NCBI GenBank assembly: GCA_002344205.1
Contig: DDSZ01000005.1
Coordinates: 1 to 64,000 of the forward strand
Direction: 5' to 3'
DNA: 64,000 nucleotides
DNA from: Opitutaceae bacterium UBA2377
GTDB lineage: Bacteria; Verrucomicrobiota; Verrucomicrobiia; Opitutales; Opitutaceae
Numbering within the stretch: position 1 is the first letter of the stretch; every line of letters begins with the position of its first letter. The translations under genes and the position numbers were made by a program. This document shows positions 14,430 through 24,337 of the stretch, one piece after another. The notes under the pieces were generated by a model, which saw only the letters and a program-made list of their open reading frames with translations, did not search any database and was not told the origin of the DNA.

Positions 14430-17300
14430 TCAAGTTGCAGAAATCGCCGGCGCACTCCGGCTCCACCCGGCCAACGCACGTCCGGTGAGCGAGCGCGGTT
14501 CCTTTTCAATCCCGTGGCGCGGGCCGGCGAAAATCAATTCACCGCCGTCCTTGCCACCGCCGGGTCCCAAGTCCAGCAGCCAGTCCGCCAGGTTGATCAC
14601 GTCGAGATTGTGCTCGATGATGATGATCGTGTTGCCCGCATCGCGCAGCTTGAACAGCAGGTCCATGAGCCGCTGGATGTCGGTCCAGTGCAGGCCGGTC
14701 GTGGGCTCGTCGAGAATGTAAAGGGTCTGCCCCTGCTGGCGCTTGCTCAGCTCGAGTGAAAGCTTCAACCGCTGGGCCTCGCCGCCGGAGAGCGTGGGCG
14801 CGGGCTGGCCGAGCTTGAGGTAGCCGAGACCCACGGTGTCGAGCGTCGCCAGCTTGTCCAGAACCCGCGGGATGTTGCGGAACAGCGTGATGGCCTCGCG
14901 CACGGTGAGATCGAGCACGTCGGCAATGGAGCGGCCGTGGAAGAGGATTTCCAACGTCTCGCGGTTGAAACGCCGGCCTGCGCAGCTCGGGCACGGCGCA
15001 TACGCGTCGGCCATGAACTGCATGTCGAGTTTGATGACACCGTCGCCCTGGCAGCGCTCGCAGCGCCCGCCCCGGACATTGAAGGAAAACCGGCTGGCCT
15101 TGTAGCCGCGCACCTTGGCCAGCGGCACCTGGGCGTAGAGATCGCGCAGGAGGTCGAGCAGACCGGTAAAGGTTGCGGGGTTGGAACGCGGGCTGCGGCC
15201 GATCGGCTCTTGGTCAACGAGCACGAGTTTTTCGAAGAACTCGAGGTTCTCGATGTGCCGGTGCTTGCCGGGGATGGATTTGGCGCCGTTGAGCTTTCGC
15301 GCCGCCGCGGCCGCAAGGATGTCGTTTACCAGCGTGCTTTTACCCGAGCCCGAGACACCGGTGACACAGGTCAGCAAGCCGATGGGGAATTTTGCGTCGA
15401 TGCCGCGCAGGTTGTGTTCGCGGGCTTCGCGCACGGCCAACCACGCCCCGTCGGGAGTCTTGGCTGCCGCCTCCCGCGTGACGCGAAGTTTGCGCGCCAA
15501 GTAGGGGCCGGTGCGGGACAGCTTGGCCGGCAACGCCGCACAGGCCGCCGGCGTGCCTTGGAAGAGCACCTGCCCGCCCTCGGTCCCCGCCTCGGGTCCC
15601 ATTTCGATCAATTCGTCGGCGATGCGAAGCGTGTCCTCATCGTGTTCGACGACGATCACGGTGTTGCCGCGGTCACGCAGCTCCCGCAACTGGGCCAGCA
15701 GGCGTTCATTGTCCGCCGGATGCAGGCCGATGCTGGGTTCGTCGAGCACGTAGATTACACCCATCAGTCCCATGCCGAGTTGCGTGGCCAGCCGCACGCG
15801 CTGCGCCTCGCCGCCCGAAAGCGTGGCGTAGTCGCGGTCCAGCGTCAGGTAAGCCAGCCCGGTTTGGAGAAGAAAATGCAGCCGCTGCTCAATACCCGAA
15901 ACGACCTCGGCCAACGCCGCGCTGTCCGCATGGTCGGCGACCCACGCCCGTGCCACCGCGTGCGCCGCCCCCACATCCAGCGCCAAAAACTCCGGGAAGG
16001 TGAGTCCGCCCACCCGCACGGCGCCACTGCGGACGTTCAGGCGCGCACCGTGACACTCGGTGCAGGCCCCGCTGATCATGAACGTCATGAGCCGCGCCCG
16101 GAAGCCTTCGCTGTCCGTCTCGCGGAAACTTTCCTCCAAGTCGGCGATCACGCCGGCGAAGGGCAGCGTGCGCGGTTCGCGCATGCGGCGCAGCTTGAAG
16201 GCAAACTGCCGCTTGCTCGCCCCGTGCAGAATCGCCTCGCGGGTCGCGGGCGGCAATTCCTGCCACGGGGTGTCGGGGTCAAAGGGCAGTTGCTCGGCGA
16301 GCTGCTTGAGCAGCGCGTTGTGCTTGATGATGAGATTTTTCCCGCCGATGCGCCAGGGTTTGAGTGCGCCCTCGCGCACGCTTTTGGCCGGATCGGGCAC
16401 AAGCAGTTCCGGCACGAAACGCATCTGCCGCCCCAGCCCGCCGCAGGTCGGACAGGCACCGTCGCTGTGATTAAACGAGAAGTGCCGCGGGGTGAGTTTC
16501 TCGAAAACATCCCCGCACCCTTCGCAGGCGAGATGCTGGCTCAGGGGCAGTTCGCGCCACGGGGCATCGGCGGTTTTCTGCGCGAGGATCACCGCCCGGT
16601 CCTTGCCCTCGCGGAAGGCAAGTTCCAGCGAATCGGCCAGCCGGGAGCGTTGCTCGGCGGTCGCCATCAGCCGGTCCACCACGAGATCGACCGTGATTTC
16701 CTTGGTCCCCGGTGGCACCAGGCCGGGCTCGTCGAGGTTTTTGATCTCGCCGTCCAGCCGCACGCGTTGGAAACCCCGTTGGCGCAGCCGCGGCAGTTCC
16801 TCGCGCAGGACGCTGGGCTTGGCCCGCAGGCACGGCGCCAGCACCATCACCCGCTCGCCGGCGCAGCCCGTCAGCACATGCTGCACGTTGTCGTCAAGCG
16901 AGCGGCGGACAACCCGCCCGCCGTCCTTCGGGCAGCGTTGCTCCCCCGCCAGTGCCCAGAGGAGCTGCGCATAGTCCGCAATCTCGGTCGCCGTCGCGAT
17001 CGTGCTGCGCGGGCCGCCCGCACCGGTGCGCTGCTCGATGGCGAGAACCGGCGACAATCCGTGGATAAAATCGACGTCCGGCCGTTTCAGTTGATCCAAC
17101 GCCGCCCGCGCCTGCGTGGAGAGCGACTCCATGTATTTGCGATAGCCCTCGGCATAGATGGTGTCGAAGGCCAGCGATGATTTGCCCGAACCGCTGGGTC
17201 CGGTGATGACCGTCAATCGCCCGCGCGGGATGCGCAGCTCCAGGTTCCGCAGGTTGTGCTCCCGGGCACCTTTGACATGGATATGGGTCGCAGCCTGCAT
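14430..17300 (-). CDS. uvrA: UvrABC system protein A
   Basis: The damage-recognition ATPase of nucleotide excision repair, 956 residues. It has two ABC modules: Walker [14 protein letters not shown] near residue 31 and [13 protein letters not shown] near 640, and signatures [15 protein letters not shown] and [18 protein letters not shown] with matching DEP Walker B motifs. Zinc-binding clusters are present: [10 protein letters not shown]...CPTCGGLG and CERCQGDGV...[10 protein letters not shown] used the ATG at 17300 ([17 protein letters not shown]), the usual N terminus; an upstream codon adds eight residues. No uvrB or uvrC is close. It is divergent from the DUF1302 operon. Confidence 0.97.
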   Translation of the reverse strand: MQAATHIHVKGAREHNLRNLELRIPRGRLTVITGPSGSGKSSLAFDTIYAEGYRKYMESLSTQARAALDQLKRPDVDFIHGLSPVLAIEQRTGAGGPRSTIATATEIADYAQLLWALAGEQRCPKDGGRVVRRSLDDNVQHVLTGCAGERVMVLAPCLRAKPSVLREELPRLRQRGFQRVRLDGEIKNLDEPGLVPPGTKEITVDLVVDRLMATAEQRSRLADSLELAFREGKDRAVILAQKTADAPWRELPLSQHLACEGCGDVFEKLTPRHFSFNHSDGACPTCGGLGRQMRFVPELLVPDPAKSVREGALKPWRIGGKNLIIKHNALLKQLAEQLPFDPDTPWQELPPATREAILHGASKRQFAFKLRRMREPRTLPFAGVIADLEESFRETDSEGFRARLMTFMISGACTECHGARLNVRSGAVRVGGLTFPEFLALDVGAAHAVARAWVADHADSAALAEVVSGIEQRLHFLLQTGLAYLTLDRDYATLSGGEAQRVRLATQLGMGLMGVIYVLDEPSIGLHPADNERLLAQLRELRDRGNTVIVVEHDEDTLRIADELIEMGPEAGTEGGQVLFQGTPAACAALPAKLSRTGPYLARKLRVTREAAAKTPDGAWLAVREAREHNLRGIDAKFPIGLLTCVTGVSGSGKSTLVNDILAAAAARKLNGAKSIPGKHRHIENLEFFEKLVLVDQEPIGRSPRSNPATFTGLLDLLRDLYAQVPLAKVRGYKASRFSFNVRGGRCERCQGDGVIKLDMQFMADAYAPCPSCAGRRFNRETLEILFHGRSIADVLDLTVREAITLFRNIPRVLDKLATLDTVGLGYLKLGQPAPTLSGGEAQRLKLSLELSKRQQGQTLYILDEPTTGLHWTDIQRLMDLLFKLRDAGNTIIIIEHNLDVINLADWLLDLGPGGGKDGGELIFAGPRHGIEKEPRSLTGRALAGWSRSAPAISAT

Positions 17301-17482
17301 GGATGGAACGCGCAATCTACGCAATTGCCCGCCGCGTCAAAGCCGTAAGTGCAATCCTTCGTATGGACCGCGTTCGCCGGCCGGCCTGCTTTATGACTTG
17401 CTGCACAAGGGCCGATTCCTTTCATAGCCGGCAGACTCACGGATAGGCCAGTTACCCTTAACCCCACCCCTCATCCCCGACC

Positions 17483-17506
17483 AAACCTCCCCTCCGGGAG
17501 GTTTTT
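17483..17506 (+). promoter_or_regulatory. Terminator-like hairpin in the leader of the DUF1302 operon
   Basis: A 9-bp stem (17483-17491 with 17496-17504) with a 4-base loop runs into five T, 27 bases before the DUF1302 start codon. No plus-strand gene ends upstream (uvrA is divergent), so this is either a transcription attenuator for the operon or a decoy. The 232 bases between uvrA and the DUF1302 gene hold no coding sequence; a weak promoter candidate is TTGCTG at 17398 with TTCATA 17 bases further on. Confidence 0.5.
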
Positions 17507-17532
17507 CGCTCTAGGATTCACCACCAACCCCC

Positions 17533-19515
17533 ATGTCCAACAGCAAATCATCCCCCTGTCTGCGCCGTCCTTTTGTGGCGGCCTTTCTCAGCCTGCTCAC
17601 CGCAGCTCCTGTGCTTCTGCCCGGATACACTTTCAGTTCCGGTGACGTGAAGGGCAGCTTTGACACCACCGTCTCGGTGGGTGCGCTCTATCGCTTGGGC
17701 GACCCTGATCGCGACTTCATCGGCCGCACCAACGGCGGCACCCAGAACTCGGTCAACACCGACGACGGCAACTTGAACTACGAAAAGGGCTGGGCCTCCC
17801 ACCTGCTGAAGGTCTCGCATGACCTGCAGCTTTCCCGGGAGAACCTTGGCCTCTTCGTGCGCGGTTACTATTTCGTGGACCTCATCGCCAATGAGACGAA
17901 GCGCACGGGCCTGAGCGACCAGGCAAAGGACCGCGTCGATCGCGGTCGTGAGCTGCTCGATCTCTATGCTTCCGGCTACTTCGACATCGGCGGCATGCCC
18001 GTGGATGTCCGCGTCGGCCGCCAAGTGCTGAGCCTCGGCGAGAGCACTTTCATCCCGAACGGCATCAACGTCGTCAACCCGGTGGACCTCTCCAAACTCC
18101 GCGTGCCCGGCGCCGAACTTAAGGAGGCCTTTCTGCCGGTCAACATGCTGAAAGTTTCCGTCGGAGTGACGTCCAAGCTCACCCTTGAACCCTATTGGCT
18201 GCTTGAGTTTCGCCGCAACGAACTCGAGCCCGCCGGCACCTATTTCTCGACCAATGACTTTGCCAGCCGCGGCGGCAGCACCGTGTGGCTCGGTTTTGGC
18301 GGCATCCCCGACCGCACCGGCGTGAGCGGGACCGGCGGTCTCGGCGGCATTCCACGCGACCGGGACCGGGAGGGTAACAATTTCAGCCAATTCGGCGTGG
18401 CCGCCCGCTATCTTGCCGACAGCGGCACGGAATACGGCTTCTACCTCGCGCGCTACCACAGCCGTTCCCCGGTCATCAGCGCCCGCACGCCCACCGGACC
18501 GATCAGCCCGGCCTTGGTTCAAGCCACGGCCACCAACCTCGCCAACGCCCAGTTGGTCCCGGCCATGGTCGGGGCCGGCATCCCGCCCGCCACCATTGCC
18601 GTCGTGCTGCCGCAGTTGCTCGGTGCGGCCCTCACCGATGTGCCCGTCGGCTCGCTGCCGGCCGGCCTTGCGCCATTTGCGCCGTTTTATCCCGGTGCCC
18701 AGGCCATCGCCGCCGGTGCCCGGCAGATCGGCTTGCTCAGCGCGGCCCAGACCGGCCGTTACTTCATCGAATACCCCGAGGACATCGGGATGGTCGGCGT
18801 GAGCTTCAACACCGACCTGGGCGCAACCGGCATCTCCTGGCAGGGCGAGGTCTCGTATAAAAACGACGTCCCCCTGCAGGTTGACGACGTCGAACTGCTC
18901 TTTGCCGCCCTCTCCTCGCTCGCCCCGCAATTCGGCGCCAGCAACCAAATCGGCAACTATCTCGGTCAATACGGCCGGGAAATCTCCGGCTACCGCCGGC
19001 ATGATGTCTGGACCGCCCAAACCACGATGACGAAAGTCTTCGGCCCCCGGCTGGGAGCCAGCCAGTTGGTCTTGGTCGGCGAAGTCGGCGGCGTCTGGGC
19101 CAATCTTCCCTCCAAGAGCACCCTCCGCTACGACGGCCCGGGCACCTTCACGAGCGGCAGCACGGCCAACATGATCACCAGCGGCAACGGCACCCTGCCC
19201 ACCACGCCGGAAAATCGCTTTGCCGACAGCTTTTCCTGGGGCTACCAGATCGCCGCCCGCCTCGACTACAGCAATGTCTTCGCCGGCGTGAACGTCTCGC
19301 CGTCCATCGCGTTTGTGCACGACGCCGGCGGGACCACACCCCTGCCACTCGGCAACTTCATCGCCGGGCGCAAGAGCATCACCCTCGCCGCCGAGTTCAC
19401 CTTCCAAAATGCTTGGGCGCTGGAAATGCGCTACGTGAACTTCTTCGGCGCCGGCCGCTACAATCTCCTCAGCGACCGCGACTTCGTCTCCACCGCCCTT
19501 CGCTACTCCTTCTAA
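17533..19515 (+). CDS. DUF1302 family outer-membrane protein
   Basis: 660 residues. A basic N terminus (SNSKSSPCLRRPF) leads to a hydrophobic stretch ending near residue 33, a signal peptide. The mature protein is rich in alternating polar/aromatic strands (DLQLSRENLGLFVRGYYFVD, YWLLEFRRNELEPAGTYFS) and ends DRDFVSTALRYSF with a terminal Phe, the sorting signal of outer-membrane barrels. DVRVGRQVLSLGEST is a family landmark. DUF1302 proteins occur next to DUF1329, YCF48-like and RND genes, as here. The likely role is the outer-membrane part of a trans-envelope transport system for a hydrophobic compound; the substrate is unknown. Confidence 0.85.
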   Translation: MSNSKSSPCLRRPFVAAFLSLLTAAPVLLPGYTFSSGDVKGSFDTTVSVGALYRLGDPDRDFIGRTNGGTQNSVNTDDGNLNYEKGWASHLLKVSHDLQLSRENLGLFVRGYYFVDLIANETKRTGLSDQAKDRVDRGRELLDLYASGYFDIGGMPVDVRVGRQVLSLGESTFIPNGINVVNPVDLSKLRVPGAELKEAFLPVNMLKVSVGVTSKLTLEPYWLLEFRRNELEPAGTYFSTNDFASRGGSTVWLGFGGIPDRTGVSGTGGLGGIPRDRDREGNNFSQFGVAARYLADSGTEYGFYLARYHSRSPVISARTPTGPISPALVQATATNLANAQLVPAMVGAGIPPATIAVVLPQLLGAALTDVPVGSLPAGLAPFAPFYPGAQAIAAGARQIGLLSAAQTGRYFIEYPEDIGMVGVSFNTDLGATGISWQGEVSYKNDVPLQVDDVELLFAALSSLAPQFGASNQIGNYLGQYGREISGYRRHDVWTAQTTMTKVFGPRLGASQLVLVGEVGGVWANLPSKSTLRYDGPGTFTSGSTANMITSGNGTLPTTPENRFADSFSWGYQIAARLDYSNVFAGVNVSPSIAFVHDAGGTTPLPLGNFIAGRKSITLAAEFTFQNAWALEMRYVNFFGAGRYNLLSDRDFVSTALRYSF

Positions 19516-19533
19516 TCGCCCCCCTGCTCTCCC

Positions 19534-20889
19534 ATGAAATCACGTTTTCTTACCCCCAGTCTCGTCACCATCATCCTTTGCCTGCCGCTGAGCGCGCAGG
19601 TCGGGGAATCCGAGGCCGCGCGTCTCGGCCAGGATCTCACCCCCCTTGGGGCTGAGCGCGCCGGCAATGCCGCCGGGACCATCCCGGCTTGGGACGGTGG
19701 CATCACGACCCCGCCCGCCGGCTATGTCGTGGGCAGCCACCACCCCGATCCGTTCGCGGACGACCGACCGCTCTACACCATCACCCACGACAATCTCGGC
19801 GAGCATGAGGCTAGCCTGACCGCCGGCCACGCCGCATTGCTGAAAGCGTATCCGTCCAGCTACCGGATGCCGGTTTATCCCACGCGCCGCAGCGCTTCCA
19901 ATCCCGAGCGCATTTACGAAGCCACCCGTCGTAACGCCACCACGGCGCGCTTGGTGAACAACGGCGCCGGGTTCGAGAATGCCATCGTCGGCATTCCCTT
20001 CCCCATCCCCCAGAACGGTCTCGAGGTCATCTGGAACCACCTCACCCGCTACCGCGGCGTAGCCGCCGCCCGCTACATCGGCCAGGCTTCACCCACCCGG
20101 GGCGGCAGTTTCACGATGGTCGAATTTGAGGACGACTTCCTCTTCAACTACACCCGGGAGGATGTGACCGCGGCCGATCTCGACAACGTGCTCATCTATT
20201 TCAAGCAGGCCGTTATCGCCCCGGCGCGGCTGGCCGGTTCCATCCTCATCGCCCACGAAACCCTCGACCAAGTGCGGGAGCCCCGCCGGGCCTGGGTTTA
20301 CAACGCCGGCCAGCGCCGCGTCCGCCGCGCGCCCAATGTTGCCTATGACAACCCCGGCACCGCCGCCGACGGCATGCGCACCAGCGACCAGTTCGACATG
20401 TTCAACGGCGCGCCCGACCGCTACGATTGGAATCTCGTCGGCAAAAAGGAGATCATCGTGCCCTACAACTCCTACCGGCTGCACAGCGACAGCGTGAAAT
20501 ATCGCGACATCCTCACCCCGCTGCACATCAACCAAGACCTGACCCGCTACGAACTTCACCGCGTGTGGGTCGTGGACGCCACGCTCAAGTCCGGCACCTC
20601 GCACATCTACAGCCGGCGGACGTTCTACGTGGACGAGGACAGTTGGCAGATTCTTGCCGTCGATCAGTATGATTCCCGCGGCCAGCTCTGGCGGGTGTCG
20701 GAGGCGCATTGCATCAACTATTACGAAGCGCAGACCTTCTGGAGCACCCTTGAGGTCCACACCGACCTGCTCGCCGGCCGCTACTTGGCCATCGGCTTGG
20801 ATAACGAAGGCAAGATGTATGATTTCGGCGTCAAGCGCACGCCGGCGGACTACAGCCCCGATGCCCTGCGCCGCGCCGGTGTGCGTTAA
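19534..20889 (+). CDS. DUF1329 family periplasmic protein
   Basis: 451 residues with an N-terminal signal peptide (MKSRFLTPSLVTIILCLPLSA). The start of the mature protein carries the family marks LGQDLTPLGAERAGNAAGTIPAWDGGI. Later segments YEATRRNATTARLVN, WVYNAGQRRVRRAPNVAYDNPGT and RRTFYVDEDSWQILAVDQYDSRGQLWR are the beta-rich core often compared to LolA/LolB-type lipid carriers. It starts 18 bases after the DUF1302 gene, so the two are co-transcribed. A terminator-like hairpin follows the stop codon. Inferred role: periplasmic carrier between the RND pump and the outer-membrane barrel. Confidence 0.87.
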   Translation: MKSRFLTPSLVTIILCLPLSAQVGESEAARLGQDLTPLGAERAGNAAGTIPAWDGGITTPPAGYVVGSHHPDPFADDRPLYTITHDNLGEHEASLTAGHAALLKAYPSSYRMPVYPTRRSASNPERIYEATRRNATTARLVNNGAGFENAIVGIPFPIPQNGLEVIWNHLTRYRGVAAARYIGQASPTRGGSFTMVEFEDDFLFNYTREDVTAADLDNVLIYFKQAVIAPARLAGSILIAHETLDQVREPRRAWVYNAGQRRVRRAPNVAYDNPGTAADGMRTSDQFDMFNGAPDRYDWNLVGKKEIIVPYNSYRLHSDSVKYRDILTPLHINQDLTRYELHRVWVVDATLKSGTSHIYSRRTFYVDEDSWQILAVDQYDSRGQLWRVSEAHCINYYEAQTFWSTLEVHTDLLAGRYLAIGLDNEGKMYDFGVKRTPADYSPDALRRAGVR

Positions 20890-20903
20890 GAATTCCGTCC
20901 CGC

Positions 20904-20948
20904 ACCGTGCGGTCAGGCGAGCAGGCTTGGCCGCACGGTTTGCTTTTT
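20904..20948 (+). terminator. Hairpin with T run between the DUF1329 and YCF48-like genes
   Basis: A perfect 9-bp stem (20904-20912 with 20931-20939), an 18-base loop and then TTTGCTTTTT. The large loop makes it weaker than a standard terminator. It falls 14 bases after the DUF1329 stop and before the best YCF48-like start, so partial termination could lower expression of the last two genes of the operon. Confidence 0.5.
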
Positions 20949-20968
20949 CGAATCGGCTTTGCGCCGCG

Positions 20969-21886
20969 GTGTTCCGCGCCGCCCACGTCTTCGCTTTTCT
21001 CTTCCCGTTGGCGGTGCTTGGCGCGTCGTCACTACCCCGGACCCTTTTGCTGGATGTCGCCGTCGCGCCCGATGCCCTGGTAGCCGTCGGCGAGCGAGGC
21101 GGTGTTTATCGCTCGACGGACGGGGGCGCTTCATGGGCCAAGTCCCAAAGCGGCGTGCACGCCACGCTCACCGCGGTGGCTTTTGCCGACGACGGCCGCA
21201 CCGGCTGGGCCGTCGGGCATGACGCGGTGATCCTTGCGACCACGGACGCGGGCCGCTCGTGGCGCGTCGCCTACCGGGGCGAAAGCCCGGATGAATCCTT
21301 TCTCGATGTCTGCGTCCTCGACCAAACGACCATCATCGCCGTCGGAGCTTACGGCCTGTATCTTGAAAGCAAAGACGGCGGAGCGACATGGAATTCACGC
21401 CGGATTCTTGACGACGATTATCACCTCAACCGCATCACCCTCGCGGACGACGGCACCCTGTATCTCGCGGGCGAGCACGGGACCCTGCTGAGCTCGCATG
21501 ATCGCGGCGCCACTTGGGATGGCATCCACACGCCGTATGACGGTTCATTTTACGGCACCCTGCCGCTGCCCGACGGTAGCCTGCTCGCCTACGGCCTGCG
21601 CGGTCGCATCTACCGTTCCGAGGACCAAGGCGAGGACTGGATCGCGGTGGCCAATGATCAGCGCGTGCTTATCGCCTGCGCCCTGCGGCTGCGGTCCGGC
21701 GCCATCGTGCTGGCCGGACAATCCCGGGCGTTCTTCATCAGTCACGACGACGGCCGCAGCTTTGCCGCCTGGGCTGCGCCGCTGACCACCGGCGTTTCCG
21801 AACTGGTCGAGGCCGCAGATGGCACGCTGCTGGCCTTTGGTGAAACCGGTGTCACCCGTCTGCCCGCTCCCCCGGCCCAGCCATGA
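20969..21886 (+). CDS. YCF48-like beta-propeller protein (BNR repeats)
   Basis: About 305 residues. A hydrophobic export signal (VFAFLFPLAVLGASS) precedes six or seven blade repeats with BNR/Asp-box marks: YRSTDGGASWAKS, LATTDAGRSWRV, LESKDGGATWNS, LSSHDRGATWDG, YRSEDQGEDWIA and FISHDDGRSFAAW. This is the YCF48/HCF136-like propeller class. In DUF1302/DUF1329/RND clusters it acts as a periplasmic partner of unknown detail. The start is uncertain: I prefer GTG 20969 because the earlier TTG 20927 and GTG 20879 lie inside or before the hairpin. Its stop overlaps the RND start (ATGA). Confidence 0.8.
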   Translation: MFRAAHVFAFLFPLAVLGASSLPRTLLLDVAVAPDALVAVGERGGVYRSTDGGASWAKSQSGVHATLTAVAFADDGRTGWAVGHDAVILATTDAGRSWRVAYRGESPDESFLDVCVLDQTTIIAVGAYGLYLESKDGGATWNSRRILDDDYHLNRITLADDGTLYLAGEHGTLLSSHDRGATWDGIHTPYDGSFYGTLPLPDGSLLAYGLRGRIYRSEDQGEDWIAVANDQRVLIACALRLRSGAIVLAGQSRAFFISHDDGRSFAAWAAPLTTGVSELVEAADGTLLAFGETGVTRLPAPPAQP

Positions 21887-24288
21887 GTTCCATCGCACCA
21901 CGGATCGCCGCCTGGGTTTTTCGCCATCGGCTGCCCCTCCTGATCGGATTCGGCCTGCTGACCCTGCTCATGGCTTGGTCCGCCAAGCACACCCGCGTCG
22001 ATGCGAGCTTCAACAAGCAACTGCCCCAGCAGCACGAATACATCCGCAACTTCGTCAAATATCAGGACCAGTTTGGCGGGGCCAACCGCGTGGTCATCGC
22101 CCTCATGGCCCGCGAGGGCGACATCTTCACCGCGGAATTTTTCAACGCCCTGAAAGAGGTCACCGACGAGGTGTTTTACCTGCCCGGCGTGGATCGCGCG
22201 CAGGTGCAGTCGTTGTTCACGCCCAACGTCCGTTACATCGAGGTGGTGGAAGACGGCTTCTCGGGCGGTAATGTCATCCCGGCGGATTTTACGCCGACCC
22301 CCGCCAACTTCGCCCGGGTGCGGGAAAACATCATCAAATCCGGCAAGGTCGGGCAGTTGGTCGCAAATGATTTCAGCGGCGCGATTATTTCCGCCCAGTT
22401 GCTGGAGGTGGATCCCGCCACCGGCCGCCGCCTCGACTACACGCAGGTCGCCGCCTACCTGGAGGAAAAAATCCGCGACCGCTACGCGCAGGACAACGTG
22501 GAGGTGGCCTACGGCGTCCACATCATCGGTTTCGCCAAGGTCATCGGCGACATCAGCGACGGCGCCCGCAACGTCATCTTCTTTTTTATCGTGTCCTTTT
22601 TGGTCACCGCGCTGCTGGTGTGGGTTTACTCGCGCTCGCTGCGGCTGACCATCCCGCCTCTGGTCTGCTCGCTGATCGCGGTTGTCTGGCAAATGGGTGC
22701 GCTTCAGGCTCTCGGCTTCGGTCTCGATCCCCTTTCGATTCTGGTGCCCTTTCTCGTCTTCGCCATCGGTGTGAGCCACGCGGTCCAGATGGTCCGGGCT
22801 TTCCGGAGCGAGGTCTTCGCCGGGCTCAAGCCGGCCGCCGCCGCCGAAAATGCCTTTGCCCAGATTCTCATCCCCGGCGGCGTCGCGCTAATCACGGATA
22901 CCTTCGGCTTCATCACCATGTTGATCATCCGCATCCCGATCATCCAGGAGCTGGCCATCACCGCCAGCCTGGGCGTCGGTGTGATCATCATCACCAACCT
23001 GTTTCTGCTCCCGATTCTGCTGTCCTATCTCCGTCTGCCGGATTCCTACGTCTCCAAGGCGGCCTGGACGCAGGCGCCCTTTGCCCGCCGGTCCGATTTG
23101 TCCGCCCAGGAAGCCGCCCTCGACCGCTGGTGGCGGCGACTGTTAATTGTAACGCATCCCCGCTGGTCCGTGGTGGTCATTGTCGTGTGGTTTCTGGCGG
23201 GAATTTTCGGCTGGCTCATGTCCGCCAAGGTCCGCATCGGCGACCTGCATGCCGGCGTGCCCGAGCTGCGGCAGACGTCCCGCTACAACGTGGACAGCCG
23301 GGTCATCACCGAGAAATTCAGCATCGGCGTGGATATCATCTCCGTCCTCGTCGAAACCGTGCCCAACGGCTGCGTGGACCATGATGTCGTTTCCCTGATG
23401 GACCGCTTTGAGGGCCACATCCGCGCCGTGCCAGGCGTGCAATCGGTCATCAGTCTTTCCTCCACTGCCAAGGTCGTGAACTCGATGTTCAACGAGGGCT
23501 CGTTGAAATGGCGCGTGCTGCCGCACAATCCAGCCGCGCTGGCCCAGGCGGTTTCGCCCATCGAGACCGCCACCGGTCTGCTCAACAGCGATGGCAGCGT
23601 GCTGCCGATCATGATATTTCTCACCGACCACAAAGCCGAAACCATCCGCGCCGTGACCGATGCGGTGAAGGCCTTCCGCACCGCCAACCCGTCCGACAAG
23701 GTCAAATTCCAACTGGCCAGTGGCAACGTCGGCGTGATGGCCGCAACCAACGAGGTCGTGGCGGCAGCCCAAAACCCCATCCTCTTCTGGGTCTTTGCCA
23801 CCATCATTCTGCTTTGCCTCATCACCTTCCGGTCGCTTCGGGCCACGATCTGCATCGTCGTGCCCCTCGCCATCGTGTCCTACCTCGCCTATGCCGTCAT
23901 GGTCTGCCTGGAGATCGGGCTCAAGACCTCGACCCTGCCGGTCGTGGCCTTGGGCGTGGGCATCGGCGTGGACTACGGCATCTATCTTTTCTCCCGGCTG
24001 ACAACGGCCCTGAAGCGCGGGGATTATTTTGAAGACGCGATGTATGCGGCCTACACCCAGACCGGCAGCGCGGTCGTCTTCACCGGCTTCACCCTCGCCA
24101 TCGGCGTTTGCACCTGGATGTTCTCGGACCTCAAGTTCCAGGCCGACATGGGCCTGCTCCTCGCCTTCATGTTTCTTGTGAACATGCTGGGAGCCATCAC
24201 GCTGCTCCCGGCCATGGCCCGCTGGTTCTATCGCCATCATACCGGCCGCACCCAAGCGCCGTTTCAGACCCGGCGCTGGCGGTCCTGA
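21883..24288 (+). CDS. RND superfamily (MMPL-type) exporter
   Basis: 801 residues with the two-fold architecture of RND permeases: TM1 near residue 17-35, a large periplasmic loop, a five-helix bundle (about 225-385), then TM7 (WSVVVIVVWFLAGIFGWLM), a second loop and a second bundle ending near residue 785. Family-specific segments include GVSHAVQMVRAFRSEVFAG and GVGIGVDYGIYLFSRLTTALKRG, the GxxxDYG motif of MMPL/HpnN-like lipid transporters. The start overlaps the YCF48-like stop by ATGA. This is the energised component of the four-gene system. Likely cargo is a lipid or other hydrophobic molecule. Confidence 0.9.
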   Translation: MSSIAPRIAAWVFRHRLPLLIGFGLLTLLMAWSAKHTRVDASFNKQLPQQHEYIRNFVKYQDQFGGANRVVIALMAREGDIFTAEFFNALKEVTDEVFYLPGVDRAQVQSLFTPNVRYIEVVEDGFSGGNVIPADFTPTPANFARVRENIIKSGKVGQLVANDFSGAIISAQLLEVDPATGRRLDYTQVAAYLEEKIRDRYAQDNVEVAYGVHIIGFAKVIGDISDGARNVIFFFIVSFLVTALLVWVYSRSLRLTIPPLVCSLIAVVWQMGALQALGFGLDPLSILVPFLVFAIGVSHAVQMVRAFRSEVFAGLKPAAAAENAFAQILIPGGVALITDTFGFITMLIIRIPIIQELAITASLGVGVIIITNLFLLPILLSYLRLPDSYVSKAAWTQAPFARRSDLSAQEAALDRWWRRLLIVTHPRWSVVVIVVWFLAGIFGWLMSAKVRIGDLHAGVPELRQTSRYNVDSRVITEKFSIGVDIISVLVETVPNGCVDHDVVSLMDRFEGHIRAVPGVQSVISLSSTAKVVNSMFNEGSLKWRVLPHNPAALAQAVSPIETATGLLNSDGSVLPIMIFLTDHKAETIRAVTDAVKAFRTANPSDKVKFQLASGNVGVMAATNEVVAAAQNPILFWVFATIILLCLITFRSLRATICIVVPLAIVSYLAYAVMVCLEIGLKTSTLPVVALGVGIGVDYGIYLFSRLTTALKRGDYFEDAMYAAYTQTGSAVVFTGFTLAIGVCTWMFSDLKFQADMGLLLAFMFLVNMLGAITLLPAMARWFYRHHTGRTQAPFQTRRWRS

Positions 24289-24337
24289 GCCGGAAAATTG
24301 GCTGGTCAACCGCCTGCCGCCCAAATGTGCTGGGCGT

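Noticed and set aside
14937..17180. Long plus-strand open frame opposite uvrA
   Set aside because: uvrA on the minus strand shows both ABC modules and zinc clusters; the antisense frame has no family features.
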